Assembly: GCA_021775915.1 (NCBI GenBank) | Contig: JAJFGW010000005.1 | Location: forward strand, 46,631 to 110,630 | Direction of reading: 5' to 3' | Origin: Alphaproteobacteria bacterium | GTDB taxonomy: Bacteria > Pseudomonadota > Alphaproteobacteria > Micavibrionales > Micavibrionaceae | Length of the DNA stretch: 64,000 nucleotides | Part shown: piece after piece, positions 9,926-17,268 of the stretch | Layout of the letters: every line of letters starts with the position of its first letter | How positions within the stretch are numbered: the first letter of the stretch is position 1 | Made by a program: the position numbers and the translations under genes | The notes under the pieces: model-generated | What the model was told of the DNA's origin: nothing | Databases searched by the model: none | The model's input: only the letters and a program-made list of their open reading frames with translations

Positions 9926-10609
9926 CTAGCTTTCTGAATCCAGGCCCATCTGCTGCGCTCTGAGCGCTGCCTGCGTCCTGTTTTTTGCGCCGAGCTTACG
10001 GCATATGCCGCGCACATGAAGCTTGACCGTGACAACCTGAAGATCAAGCGCTCTGGCTATATCCTTGTTCGATGCACCGCGCAGCAAATGAGAAAGGACA
10101 TCTTTTTCCCGCGGCGTTAGCCTTACTTCATCCATATTTTTATAAGCAGTATCAGAGCCTTCCTGAGATTCGCTATGCGCTCCGGCACCATTATAATAGG
10201 AGGGCATAACCTCATTTGTATTATGATCGATCGCTACATAATCTTCGCCTTCCAGAATTTTATGAATACCGCCGAGCATCGCCTTGCCGGACATTGTCTT
10301 CGGAAAAAAACCTGAAGCGCCCAACTCTATGGCTTTTTGCACATCACGCTTTTCAGCAATGCCGGAGAGCAATGCCACGGACGTATCAGGATAACTTTCG
10401 CGCAGTTTTTCCAGCCCCTGCAAACCATCCATACCGGGCATACGAAAATCAAGTAAGATAAGATCAAGTTCCGGGGCACCTTCCATGATGTCCATGACTT
10501 CGTGCAAGTCCTTAGCGAGCAGAACAACAGCCTCCGGATCAGCGCGTTCAATAAACTGCACCAAAGCATCCCTAAATAGCGTGTGATCATCAGCAAGTAA
10601 TAATCTCAT
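9926..10609 (-). CDS. LuxR/NarL-type response regulator
   Basis: 227 aa. The N-terminal receiver has the acidic pair in LLLADDHTLF and phospho-acceptor Asp54 (ILLDFRMPGMDG). The C-terminal LuxR helix-turn-helix reads LTPREKDVLSHLLRGASNKDIA...VKLHVRGICRKLGAKNRTQA. It is a DNA-binding transcription factor. It precedes the hybrid kinase in the same unit and is its likely phosphotransfer partner, although a kinase with its own receiver usually needs a histidine phosphotransferase to reach a second receiver, and none is encoded here. Targets are unknown. The ATG at 10609 is the only start near a plausible leader. Confidence 0.92.
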   Translation of the reverse strand: MRLLLADDHTLFRDALVQFIERADPEAVVLLAKDLHEVMDIMEGAPELDLILLDFRMPGMDGLQGLEKLRESYPDTSVALLSGIAEKRDVQKAIELGASGFFPKTMSGKAMLGGIHKILEGEDYVAIDHNTNEVMPSYYNGAGAHSESQEGSDTAYKNMDEVRLTPREKDVLSHLLRGASNKDIARALDLQVVTVKLHVRGICRKLGAKNRTQAALRAQQMGLDSES

Positions 10610-10760
10610 AACAAACCCCTACCCCCATGCACTTTTGACTACCTTCTAAAGGATAGATAAAGCAAGTAGCTTGCCAAACTACGCCCGTATTATAAAAATG
10701 ATTTTATTAAACAAAAACAGAGAGGTATATTATTTTGATTACAGCCAGAAACAGAAATTA

Positions 10761-12740
10761 TTACGATTTTGAGTTGCGTAATGCGACATGAATGGGCGCT
10801 CCCGCATTCTCCTGTACGTCACGTAATTTAATTCTATAAACATAAACGCCTTCTAAAACGCGCTGCACATAGTTACGTGTTTCATAAACAGGAATAAGCT
10901 CAACCCAATCCACAATATCAATCTCACCTTTACGCGGATCGCCGAACTGTTTAAGCCATTTGCTTACGCGCCCCGGCCCTCCATTATACGCCGCCAAAGC
11001 CAAGGGATAGGAACCACCAAACCGGGCCAGCATTTGCTCCATATAAGATGACCCCAACATAATATTATGGTTGGGACGACTAGTTAGCCAGCTTTTACGA
11101 TGCGACCAGCCTTTACGGCGCGCCACTTCCTTTGCCGTCGCGGGCATAAGCTGCATCAACCCTCGTGCCCCCGCCGGGCTCTTTGCATCGTAATCAAAAG
11201 CACTTTCCTGTCTGATGAGCGCATGAACAAGCGCCCATTCCAGATCAATTTTTTCAAGCCGAGCCAAAATAGTAGGATAGGCATGCTCCATCATAAAGAT
11301 GTTCTTTTGCAGCCCTTTTTTAGCAACACGAACAGCATTGTGATAATGATCAAGATCTTCGGCCAGATCAGCAACAAGAATGTAATCATCCGGCGTTTCA
11401 ATTTTGCGTGCTAAGGCTTCAATAAAAATCGTCGTTTCTTTGCGCAAACGCACCTTGTGCAAAATATGCGCGACCTGAACCATCTCCGAACGATTAAAAG
11501 CATTTTGCGATTCAAGAGAGCGCTGCGGCGGCATTTGTTGCGGCGGTTTATATTCGTCCTCTAAAGCAGCGAGAGCAAATTGCCCGTAATAAGTTGTTTG
11601 GTGCCGCGCCGCTGTACGAAACCATTTTCGGGCGATTTCAGGATGACCTAAATCCGCGCTAGCCCGCCCCGCCCAATAAGCACCGCGCGCTTTACTAATG
11701 GGAGTAGATGTCCGGTGATAAAGCGCTTCAAAATGTTCAAAAGCGCGCCAGGGCTTATCCATAAACTGCAACGCCAGCCATCCGGACAAAAACTCGGCCT
11801 GCGCAAAGGCAAACCCCTCTTCCTGTTGATGCTTGGACACCAAAAGATAAGCGCTTTCATACTGTTTTTCTTCCATCAAACGGCGCGCCATAATATGACG
11901 TTCTTTCCACCAATCAGACAGATTAGTTATGCGTTCGGCTGAAGGCGGGTTATGAAGAATCTCAAGCGCCCCAAATGTTTTGTTATGACGGCGACGCCAG
12001 CGCAGCCGCTCGTAAGCCAGTCCAGGATCGCCCGCCAGATGTGGTGGCACAGCCGCAATTTTACCATCGACCCCACCACCATCGGCAGCCACAGCAATAC
12101 GCGCTTCCGCCAAAGTCGGATAACCACGTCCCAACAAACGCGCAACAGCGCGCGCATTGGTAAAATGCTCCTCGAACAAAAGATTATCCAGACGCACACG
12201 GTGTGTGTTTTCATCAATATACCGACTATATTTTTTAAGAAAGCGCTTCTGCTGCGCCGGCGTTAACAGGGTATCGCTCCACCAGCCCCGCACGACCTCC
12301 TTCATTTTTGTTTTAAACCCCCGGCGCTGCAAAGCATCCAGGTACCGCTCCATTCCATCCGGTGTCAGAGGCGCATAATCATTAAACCAGGTAATAATTT
12401 GATCATCGCCTATTCCATCGACAATATTCTTTTCCGCAGTCAGCCGCATCTTACCTTTGCGCGGCCAATCGGGATTTTTTCTAACAAAGCCTGTGACCTG
12501 CGAAAACGAAACAGTGCCTTCATTTTTAGTATAGGAAAGCCAGGAATATATCTTGGCAGCCAAAGGATCATGAGTTTGCGCGATCAGATTTTCAGCTCTC
12601 TTCCACTGCCCCTTTTTAACAGCCTGCAAAGCCTGCACCACAGCAGTCCTGTCGTCGGAAGACATAACCCCCGCCTTTGTGTCCATGGCATAAGGCGCCG
12701 CAGCCATAAAAAACACAAAAAAGCCCGTAAAAAGAACCAA
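10761..12740 (-). CDS. Soluble-type lytic murein transglycosylase
   Basis: Periplasmic peptidoglycan-cleaving enzyme with a long alpha-helical superhelical N-terminal part and a C-terminal SLT domain. The catalytic Glu lies in ALIRQESAFD, followed by SPAGARGLMQLMPATA and ALAAYNGGPGRV. The frame is open to 13172, but that extension lies antisense to dapA and its leader and shows no family similarity. I place the start at a TTG at 12740, 5 nt after AGGG, which gives a hydrophobic signal peptide ending near APYA (about 659 aa). The n-region would lack basic residues, so a non-ATG start a little further upstream, taking in KSCKKR, remains possible; another alternative is the ATG at 12707. The gene is divergent from dapA. 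Confidence 0.87.
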   Translation of the reverse strand: MVLFTGFFVFFMAAAPYAMDTKAGVMSSDDRTAVVQALQAVKKGQWKRAENLIAQTHDPLAAKIYSWLSYTKNEGTVSFSQVTGFVRKNPDWPRKGKMRLTAEKNIVDGIGDDQIITWFNDYAPLTPDGMERYLDALQRRGFKTKMKEVVRGWWSDTLLTPAQQKRFLKKYSRYIDENTHRVRLDNLLFEEHFTNARAVARLLGRGYPTLAEARIAVAADGGGVDGKIAAVPPHLAGDPGLAYERLRWRRRHNKTFGALEILHNPPSAERITNLSDWWKERHIMARRLMEEKQYESAYLLVSKHQQEEGFAFAQAEFLSGWLALQFMDKPWRAFEHFEALYHRTSTPISKARGAYWAGRASADLGHPEIARKWFRTAARHQTTYYGQFALAALEDEYKPPQQMPPQRSLESQNAFNRSEMVQVAHILHKVRLRKETTIFIEALARKIETPDDYILVADLAEDLDHYHNAVRVAKKGLQKNIFMMEHAYPTILARLEKIDLEWALVHALIRQESAFDYDAKSPAGARGLMQLMPATAKEVARRKGWSHRKSWLTSRPNHNIMLGSSYMEQMLARFGGSYPLALAAYNGGPGRVSKWLKQFGDPRKGEIDIVDWVELIPVYETRNYVQRVLEGVYVYRIKLRDVQENAGAPIHVALRNSKS

Positions 12741-12753
12741 TAGCGCCCTTTTC

Positions 12754-12782
12754 TTGCAAGATTTATAGATTATCGTTACATT
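12754..12782 (+). promoter_or_regulatory. Candidate sigma-70 promoter of dapA
   Basis: TTGCAA, 17-bp spacer, TACATT, about 40 bp upstream of the dapA ATG. Each hexamer has 4 of 6 consensus positions. Modest support. Confidence 0.4.
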
Positions 12783-12821
12783 ACCCGGCAGACCAAGAAA
12801 TTTGGCATGGAGGACAGGATT

Positions 12822-13733
12822 ATGTTTCGCGGTTCTATTACGGCGCTTATTACCCCGTTTAAAAACGGACAGATTGACTGGCAGGCCTTTGATAACCTTA
12901 TCGAATGGCAGATTGAAAACGGTACGCAAGGGCTGGTGCCCTGCGGTACAACCGGTGAATCCCCTACTCTGTTGTCTAATGAACATATGTCTATTGTTAA
13001 GCGCTGCATCGCTGCGGTCAAGGGAAGAGTGCCAGTTATCGCCGGAACGGGCTTTAATAGTACACAAAAAACAATAGAGATGACAGGTTTTGCCAAAGAA
13101 GCCGGGGCCGACGCGGCTCTTATTGTTGCGCCTTATTATAACAAACCGACCCAGGAAGGACTGTATGCACATTATCGTACAGTCGCCGAGGCGGTAAATA
13201 TCCCTATCATTATCTATAACATTCCGGGTCGCAGCGTGGTGGATATGATCCCCGAAACAATGGGACGCCTTGCCAAAGTCCCTAACATTATTGGCGTGAA
13301 AGACGCGACCGCAGACCTAAGCCGGGTTAAAAAACAGGCAATGAACTGCGGCGCAGGTTTTTGCCAGCTCTCCGGCGAAGACGCCACGATCTATGACTTT
13401 CTCGAACAAGGCGGCCATGGCTGTATTTCTGTGACCGCAAATGCCGCGCCTAAATTATGCGCCGACCTGCATAAAGCATGGGCAGCAGGAAATAAAAACA
13501 AAGCACGCGCCATTTCTGAAAGACTTATGCCCCTGCATAGCGCGCTATTCTACGAAAGCTCGCCACAGCCCATAAAATATGCGCTTAAACAGATGGGCTT
13601 ACTCAGCAGCGATGAACTGCGCCTGCCACTAGTACGCGCCTCCGAACCCGCTCGCAAGGCTGTCGACAAGGCCTTGGCAGGAGTGGGAGGGCTTTTAGAA
13701 GAGAAAAACACCGCGCTCCGCGCCTGCGGATAG
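12822..13733 (+). CDS. dapA: 4-hydroxy-tetrahydrodipicolinate synthase
   Basis: DapA, a class I aldolase that condenses pyruvate with aspartate semialdehyde in lysine and diaminopimelate synthesis; cytoplasmic. The 303-aa protein begins MFRGSITALITPFKNG, as expected. It carries PCGTTGESPTL (substrate loop), the Tyr of APYYNKPTQEGLYAHY, the Schiff-base lysine in IIGVKDATADL, and GGHGCISVTANAAP. The ATG at 12822 is chosen over the one at 12807 because GGAGGACAGG lies just before it and the protein then starts at the family's usual point. The neighbour smpB downstream is the common alphaproteobacterial arrangement. A degenerate dispersed repeat fills the gap to smpB. Confidence 0.97.
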   Translation: MFRGSITALITPFKNGQIDWQAFDNLIEWQIENGTQGLVPCGTTGESPTLLSNEHMSIVKRCIAAVKGRVPVIAGTGFNSTQKTIEMTGFAKEAGADAALIVAPYYNKPTQEGLYAHYRTVAEAVNIPIIIYNIPGRSVVDMIPETMGRLAKVPNIIGVKDATADLSRVKKQAMNCGAGFCQLSGEDATIYDFLEQGGHGCISVTANAAPKLCADLHKAWAAGNKNKARAISERLMPLHSALFYESSPQPIKYALKQMGLLSSDELRLPLVRASEPARKAVDKALAGVGGLLEEKNTALRACG

Positions 13734-13740
13734 GGCTATT

Positions 13741-13809
13741 TCACCACAAAGATCACAGCGATCACGGAGACCACAGAATAAAAAACTTCGTTTCTGCGCT
13801 GCTTCGCGG
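13741..13809 (+). repeat. Dispersed CACAGAG-type repeat, degenerate copy
   Basis: Between dapA and smpB the sequence runs TCACCACAAAGATCAC, AGCGATCACGGAGACC, ACAGAATAAAAAAC, then a decayed right arm ending CTTCGCGGT. The left half matches the well-preserved copy at 24823-24911 (CCACAGAGATCACGGAGATCACAG). The right arm is only partly complementary. It leaves little room for a normal smpB ribosome-binding site. Confidence 0.65.
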
Positions 13810-13821
13810 TAAAACACCCTT

Positions 13822-14313
13822 ATGGCTAAGAAAAACAAAAGTAAATCGGGAATGCTCTCAACCGACGCGACGGTCGCTGAAAACCGCCGCGCGAAATTTG
13901 ATTACCATCTTGAAGATAAATTCGAGGCGGGAATTATGCTTGTCGGCACGGAAGTAAAATCACTGCGCCTCGGGCAATGCAGCATCAACGAAGCCTACGT
14001 TGGCCCTAAAGACAATGAGATATACCTGATTAATGCGAATATCCCGGAATACCAGCAAGCCGGCCCTAAGATGCAACATGCCCCAACAAGGCCACGCCGC
14101 CTGCTATTGCACACAAAAGAAATCAATAAACTCATCGGTTCGGTTACACGTGAAGGCTATACTATTGTCCCGACCCGGCTATATTTTAACAGCCGGGGCA
14201 TTGCCAAGCTCGAGATTGCTCTGGGTAAAGGCAAACAAGACCGAGACAAACGGGAAACCCAGAAAAAACGCGACTGGGGCCGGGACAAACAACGGATCAT
14301 GAAAGACCGTTAA
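13822..14313 (+). CDS. smpB: SsrA-binding protein SmpB
   Basis: 163-aa tmRNA-binding protein that brings SsrA to stalled ribosomes. Family signatures are seen in order: [32 protein letters not shown]...[25 protein letters not shown], and the basic C-terminal tail [21 protein letters not shown]. Length and start agree with the family. The region upstream of the ATG has no obvious Shine-Dalgarno and consists of a degenerate repeat. The ssrA RNA gene is not in the window. A bidirectional terminator separates it from convergent recA. Confidence 0.97.
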   Translation: MAKKNKSKSGMLSTDATVAENRRAKFDYHLEDKFEAGIMLVGTEVKSLRLGQCSINEAYVGPKDNEIYLINANIPEYQQAGPKMQHAPTRPRRLLLHTKEINKLIGSVTREGYTIVPTRLYFNSRGIAKLEIALGKGKQDRDKRETQKKRDWGRDKQRIMKDR

Positions 14314-14322
14314 AGCCCTGCA

Positions 14323-14354
14323 ATAAAAAAAGGCCGCTAATAAGCGGCCTTTTA
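14323..14354. terminator. Bidirectional terminator between smpB and recA
   Basis: The stem AGGCCGCT / AGCGGCCT is flanked by an A-run on the left and a T-run on the right (AAAAAAA...TTTT), so it can terminate both convergent genes. Confidence 0.88.
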
Positions 14355-14375
14355 ATCAAGCTGCTATGGTCCTGA

Positions 14376-15524
14376 CTAACCCGCAGCCTTCTTTGTATCC
14401 TTCTTCTCAACCTTATCATTTGCCGTTTTCTCCGCCGCTATTTCAGCAGCTTCCTCAACTTTTTCTGATCCCGTTAACATACCATCACTCATAATTCCGG
14501 CATTTGTACGGATTTGACCTTCAAGCTTTTTGGCAACTTCAGGGTTATCACGCATAAATTTCTTGGCATTTTCACGCCCCTGACCAATACGCTGCCCATC
14601 ATAAGCAAACCATGAGCCAGATTTTTCAACGAACTCACCCTGAACCCCAAGATCAATTAACTCGCCCATTTTGGAAATGCCTTCGCCATATATAATATCA
14701 AACTCAACCTGACGGAAAGGCGGTGCCATCTTGTTTTTCACAACTTTAACACGGGTCTGGTTGCCGACGATTTCATCCTTGTCCTTGATCGCGCCAATGC
14801 GACGAATATCAAGACGCACTGAAGAATAGAATTTCAGTGCATTACCGCCGGTCGTTGTTTCAGGCGAACCGAACATCACACCAATTTTCATACGAATTTG
14901 GTTAATAAAGATCACCACCGTTCCCGATTTTGAAATCGATCCCGTCAGCTTCCGCAACGCCTGAGACATTAATCTTGCCTGCAGGCCCATATGTGAATCA
15001 CCCATCTCACCTTCAAGCTCCGCACGAGGCACCAGCGCCGCCACAGAGTCAACAACAAGCACATCCAGCGCACCGGAACGTACCAACGTATCGGTAATCT
15101 CTAAGGCTTGCTCCCCACCATCCGGCTGGGAAATCAGAAGATTCTCAACATCAACGCCAAGCTTACTCGCATAGGCCGGGTCGAGCGCATGTTCCGCATC
15201 AACAATCGCGCATGTTCCGCCTGTTTTTTGCGCTTCAGCAATAATATGCAGAGCGAGCGTCGTTTTACCGGAACTTTCCGGCCCGTAAATTTCAACAACC
15301 CGGCCCCGCGGTACGCCACCAATACCAAGCCCTATATCAAGCCCGAGCGACCCCGTGGAAACGCTTTCCACCTCCATCGGGTTATGATCCCCGGTCAGTT
15401 TCATAACCGAGCCTTTACCAAAGGCGCGCTCAATCTGCGACAACGCCGCATCAAGTGCCTTTTCCTTATCTGATGAAGATGTTTTTTCCATGGTTTCCCC
15501 CAGTTTAAGTTTTGTAACGGACAT
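14376..15524 (-). CDS. recA: Recombinase RecA
   Basis: RecA, a DNA-dependent ATPase for homologous recombination and co-protease for LexA. 382 aa with Walker [10 protein letters not shown], Walker [13 protein letters not shown], the MAW-type [14 protein letters not shown], loop L1/L2 regions ([39 protein letters not shown]) and a Lys/Glu-rich C-terminal tail. Two starts are well supported: 15524 (AGGGGA just upstream) and 15491 (GGGGGA just upstream, giving [25 protein letters not shown]). The second is closer to the usual N-terminus. An SOS box lies upstream. Confidence 0.97.
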   Translation of the reverse strand: MSVTKLKLGETMEKTSSSDKEKALDAALSQIERAFGKGSVMKLTGDHNPMEVESVSTGSLGLDIGLGIGGVPRGRVVEIYGPESSGKTTLALHIIAEAQKTGGTCAIVDAEHALDPAYASKLGVDVENLLISQPDGGEQALEITDTLVRSGALDVLVVDSVAALVPRAELEGEMGDSHMGLQARLMSQALRKLTGSISKSGTVVIFINQIRMKIGVMFGSPETTTGGNALKFYSSVRLDIRRIGAIKDKDEIVGNQTRVKVVKNKMAPPFRQVEFDIIYGEGISKMGELIDLGVQGEFVEKSGSWFAYDGQRIGQGRENAKKFMRDNPEVAKKLEGQIRTNAGIMSDGMLTGSEKVEEAAEIAAEKTANDKVEKKDTKKAAG

Positions 15525-15605
15525 GATTGTTCCCCTTAATTTGCACAGTTTCGGTAATGATGCAATGGCGCCTTAACACGAATCGCCAAAAGATCTCTAA
15601 ACAAA

Positions 15606-15633
15606 ACTGTACACTATTTGTTCTCACTGTAAA
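15606..15633 (-). promoter_or_regulatory. Probable recA promoter
   Basis: On the minus strand TTTACA, 16-bp spacer, TACAGT, about 80 bp upstream of the recA start and 8 bp downstream of a LexA site. Confidence 0.55.
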
Positions 15634-15640
15634 GAAAAAA

Positions 15641-15655
15641 GAACAAATTCAGAAC
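15641..15655 (-). promoter_or_regulatory. LexA (SOS) box of recA
   Basis: GAACAAATTCAGAAC, an exact match to the alphaproteobacterial LexA operator GAAC-N7-GAAC (GTTC-N7-GTTC on the other strand). It lies just upstream of the recA -35 element, so damage-inducible control of recA by LexA is expected. Confidence 0.85.
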
Positions 15656-15671
15656 ATTTGAGCTGAAAACC

Positions 15672-16133
15672 TTAACCTATAACGAATTTTTTTACCGCGC
15701 CCCATGCATGTTTCGTAGCGTCCCATGAATGAATGGCTGATTGTTTTGTCGTATCCCATGCAAGACCAAGGCTCTTCACCCTGTGGATATCAGTCTTTTC
15801 AGGATGAGGTTCCAAGAATTCCTTATGAGCACAGACCAGCGCCGCATGATTAAATGAGTCTTTTATACGGCGATTAAGCTCCCTTGCCAGTGGGGTCATG
15901 CCCCGCTTTGCCCAGACTGCCGTGGCCATAACCAACATTGTTGCCGCACTCGGAAAGGGTAGAGGCGTTGTTACTACAACAAAATAACAGGCATAAAAAG
16001 GATAGCGCCATGGCTGCGCCTGCGTATCATCCCTGATTAGACCTGTAATCGTCTTAGTGAGGGCCGCCCCCCTTAACTGAAGGCGATCCGTCTTTGAAAG
16101 ACCGTTAAATACAGATTTACAATCGTAAGCCAT
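15672..16133 (-). CDS. Hypothetical protein
   Basis: A 153-aa protein I do not recognise. It has a hydrophobic central stretch (YPFYACYFVVVTTPLPFPSAATMLVMATAVW) that could form one or two membrane helices or a hairpin. A basic linker and a C-terminal third rich in W and K follow (WDTTKQSAIHSWDATKHAWGAVKKF), with the short internal repeat WDTTK/WDATKHAW. No clear ribosome-binding site precedes the ATG. It lies upstream of recA on the same strand, but the recA promoter and LexA box begin immediately after its stop, so it is probably a separate unit. Confidence 0.6.
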   Translation of the reverse strand: MAYDCKSVFNGLSKTDRLQLRGAALTKTITGLIRDDTQAQPWRYPFYACYFVVVTTPLPFPSAATMLVMATAVWAKRGMTPLARELNRRIKDSFNHAALVCAHKEFLEPHPEKTDIHRVKSLGLAWDTTKQSAIHSWDATKHAWGAVKKFVIG

Positions 16134-16206
16134 AATGCTTTGCGTTTAATAATTTTCATATCTCAAAAAAACTATAACGCACACTCGAGCTAGAAGAAAG
16201 AAAAAA

Positions 16207-16235
16207 TTGACATAATTTAAATAGCGAACTATAGT
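16207..16235 (+). promoter_or_regulatory. Strong sigma-70 promoter
   Basis: TTGACA, 17-bp spacer, TATAGT (11 of 12 consensus positions), about 35 bp upstream of the 143-aa membrane protein gene. One of the best housekeeping promoters in the window. Confidence 0.78.
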
Positions 16236-16270
16236 ACCCACCATTAACATATTAAAATGAGAACGAATTC

Positions 16271-16702
16271 ATGACAAAGCTAAAACCATTGTTTCTTGTA
16301 GCGGCAGTAGGAACCGGAATTGCTTTAGCAAGCACCGCATTGGCCGGTGACAGTGAAACCTTGACAACCTGCTACCAAGCAGTCGCGTCCTATCCTATAA
16401 TAAGATCAATCGCTACAGGCGCTATAGTACTAGGATGTGCCTTCGGAGTCGCCAAAGGTGGCGGCCGTTTAGGATGGGCTCTTGGCAAGAATAAAAATAA
16501 GGAAATGGCAGGTTTAGTAGATGTCATTGGCTACGCCGTCATCGGTGGCATTCTTGGTCTTTTAGGCGGCGGATATATTGCTGATAAACTTATTTGGGAA
16601 GGCGAAAAGGTTCCCTGTAGTAAGAGCGCACTTATCGAACAAGCCCCAGTACAACCAACAATCGCTGAGACGTTAAAGAAGCATAAGCTTTCTTTAGTTT
16701 AA
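16271..16702 (+). CDS. Small exported or membrane protein with glycine-rich helices
   Basis: 143 aa, not recognised. A signal peptide is evident (MTKLKPLFLVAAVGTGIALASTALA, cleavage before GDSE). Two glycine-rich hydrophobic helices follow (IIRSIATGAIVLGCAFGVAKGGG and VDVIGYAVIGGILGLLGGGYIADKL) joined by a short basic loop (GKNKNKE). Two or three cysteines (TTCYQ, VLGCAF, VPCSK) could form a disulphide. Signal peptide plus two helices recalls VirB2/TrbC-type pilins, but no transfer genes are nearby and I do not assign it. A near-consensus sigma-70 promoter precedes it, so it is probably well expressed and monocistronic. Confidence 0.7.
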   Translation: MTKLKPLFLVAAVGTGIALASTALAGDSETLTTCYQAVASYPIIRSIATGAIVLGCAFGVAKGGGRLGWALGKNKNKEMAGLVDVIGYAVIGGILGLLGGGYIADKLIWEGEKVPCSKSALIEQAPVQPTIAETLKKHKLSLV

Positions 16703-16754
16703 TCACTCCTCCAGTGCCTATTTTTCAATTGATAGCGCCATAGTCGCTTTTATA

Positions 16755-16783
16755 TTGACATATTTTTTATATTTCCATACAGT
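16755..16783 (+). promoter_or_regulatory. Sigma-70 promoter
   Basis: TTGACA, 17-bp spacer, TACAGT, about 40 bp upstream of the next small gene. The -35 is perfect and the -10 has 4 of 6. Confidence 0.65.
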
Positions 16784-16825
16784 TACCCTTATTCGTAACA
16801 AATGATGGCTTCGGAAGGACACCCC

Positions 16826-17257
16826 ATGAACAATATTTCCAACGAACTGAAATATTTTTTAGAACAAAAAGAGAAAGTAGCGAAAGACCTTTCTGACATT
16901 ATCGGCTTTGATTTCCGCCTTCTTAAGCATCATCAGTCAAAAAACAAAAATTTTCTCTATGAAACTATTGAACAGGACTTCACTGGCTTTAGTCTTGGCC
17001 AACCTATTTTCTTTGCCTTTAAACGCTCTCTATCAGGATTAAGCTCCTACTTTACGGAACAAACAGGGAATTCTCTTCTTTGTATTTCCTGTGAGAACGG
17101 AAACTGGCGTGTGAAAAACGAAAATAGAAGTAAACTCGTAACCCCGGAAGAACTTAAAAATATTGCACTTATTAGCATGCGAGATATTAACTTTAGCCCT
17201 GAAAAATACAAAAATTATAGAAAAATTAGTGCTCACGTACCACTCTCACCAACTTAG
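16826..17257 (+). CDS. Hypothetical protein
   Basis: 143 aa from the ATG at 16826, chosen because GGAAGGA lies 6 nt upstream; the frame also allows 16802. The protein is soluble by sequence, with a Lys/Glu-rich N-terminal helix (LKYFLEQKEKVAKDLSDIIGFDF) and a mixed C-terminal part (LLCISCENGNWRVKNENRSKLVTPEEL). The CISC motif and lack of a signal peptide suggest a cytoplasmic protein. Base composition is more AT-rich than the flanking genes. I recognise no family. It has its own sigma-70 promoter and ends 12 bp from convergent cckA. Confidence 0.62.
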   Translation: MNNISNELKYFLEQKEKVAKDLSDIIGFDFRLLKHHQSKNKNFLYETIEQDFTGFSLGQPIFFAFKRSLSGLSSYFTEQTGNSLLCISCENGNWRVKNENRSKLVTPEELKNIALISMRDINFSPEKYKNYRKISAHVPLSPT

Positions 17258-17268
17258 CAAAAATACTG

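Noticed and set aside
12741..13172. Long N-terminal extension of the lytic transglycosylase frame
   Set aside because: It lies antisense to dapA and its leader and has no signal-peptide or family character; the frame is open by chance, and the signal peptide begins near 12740.
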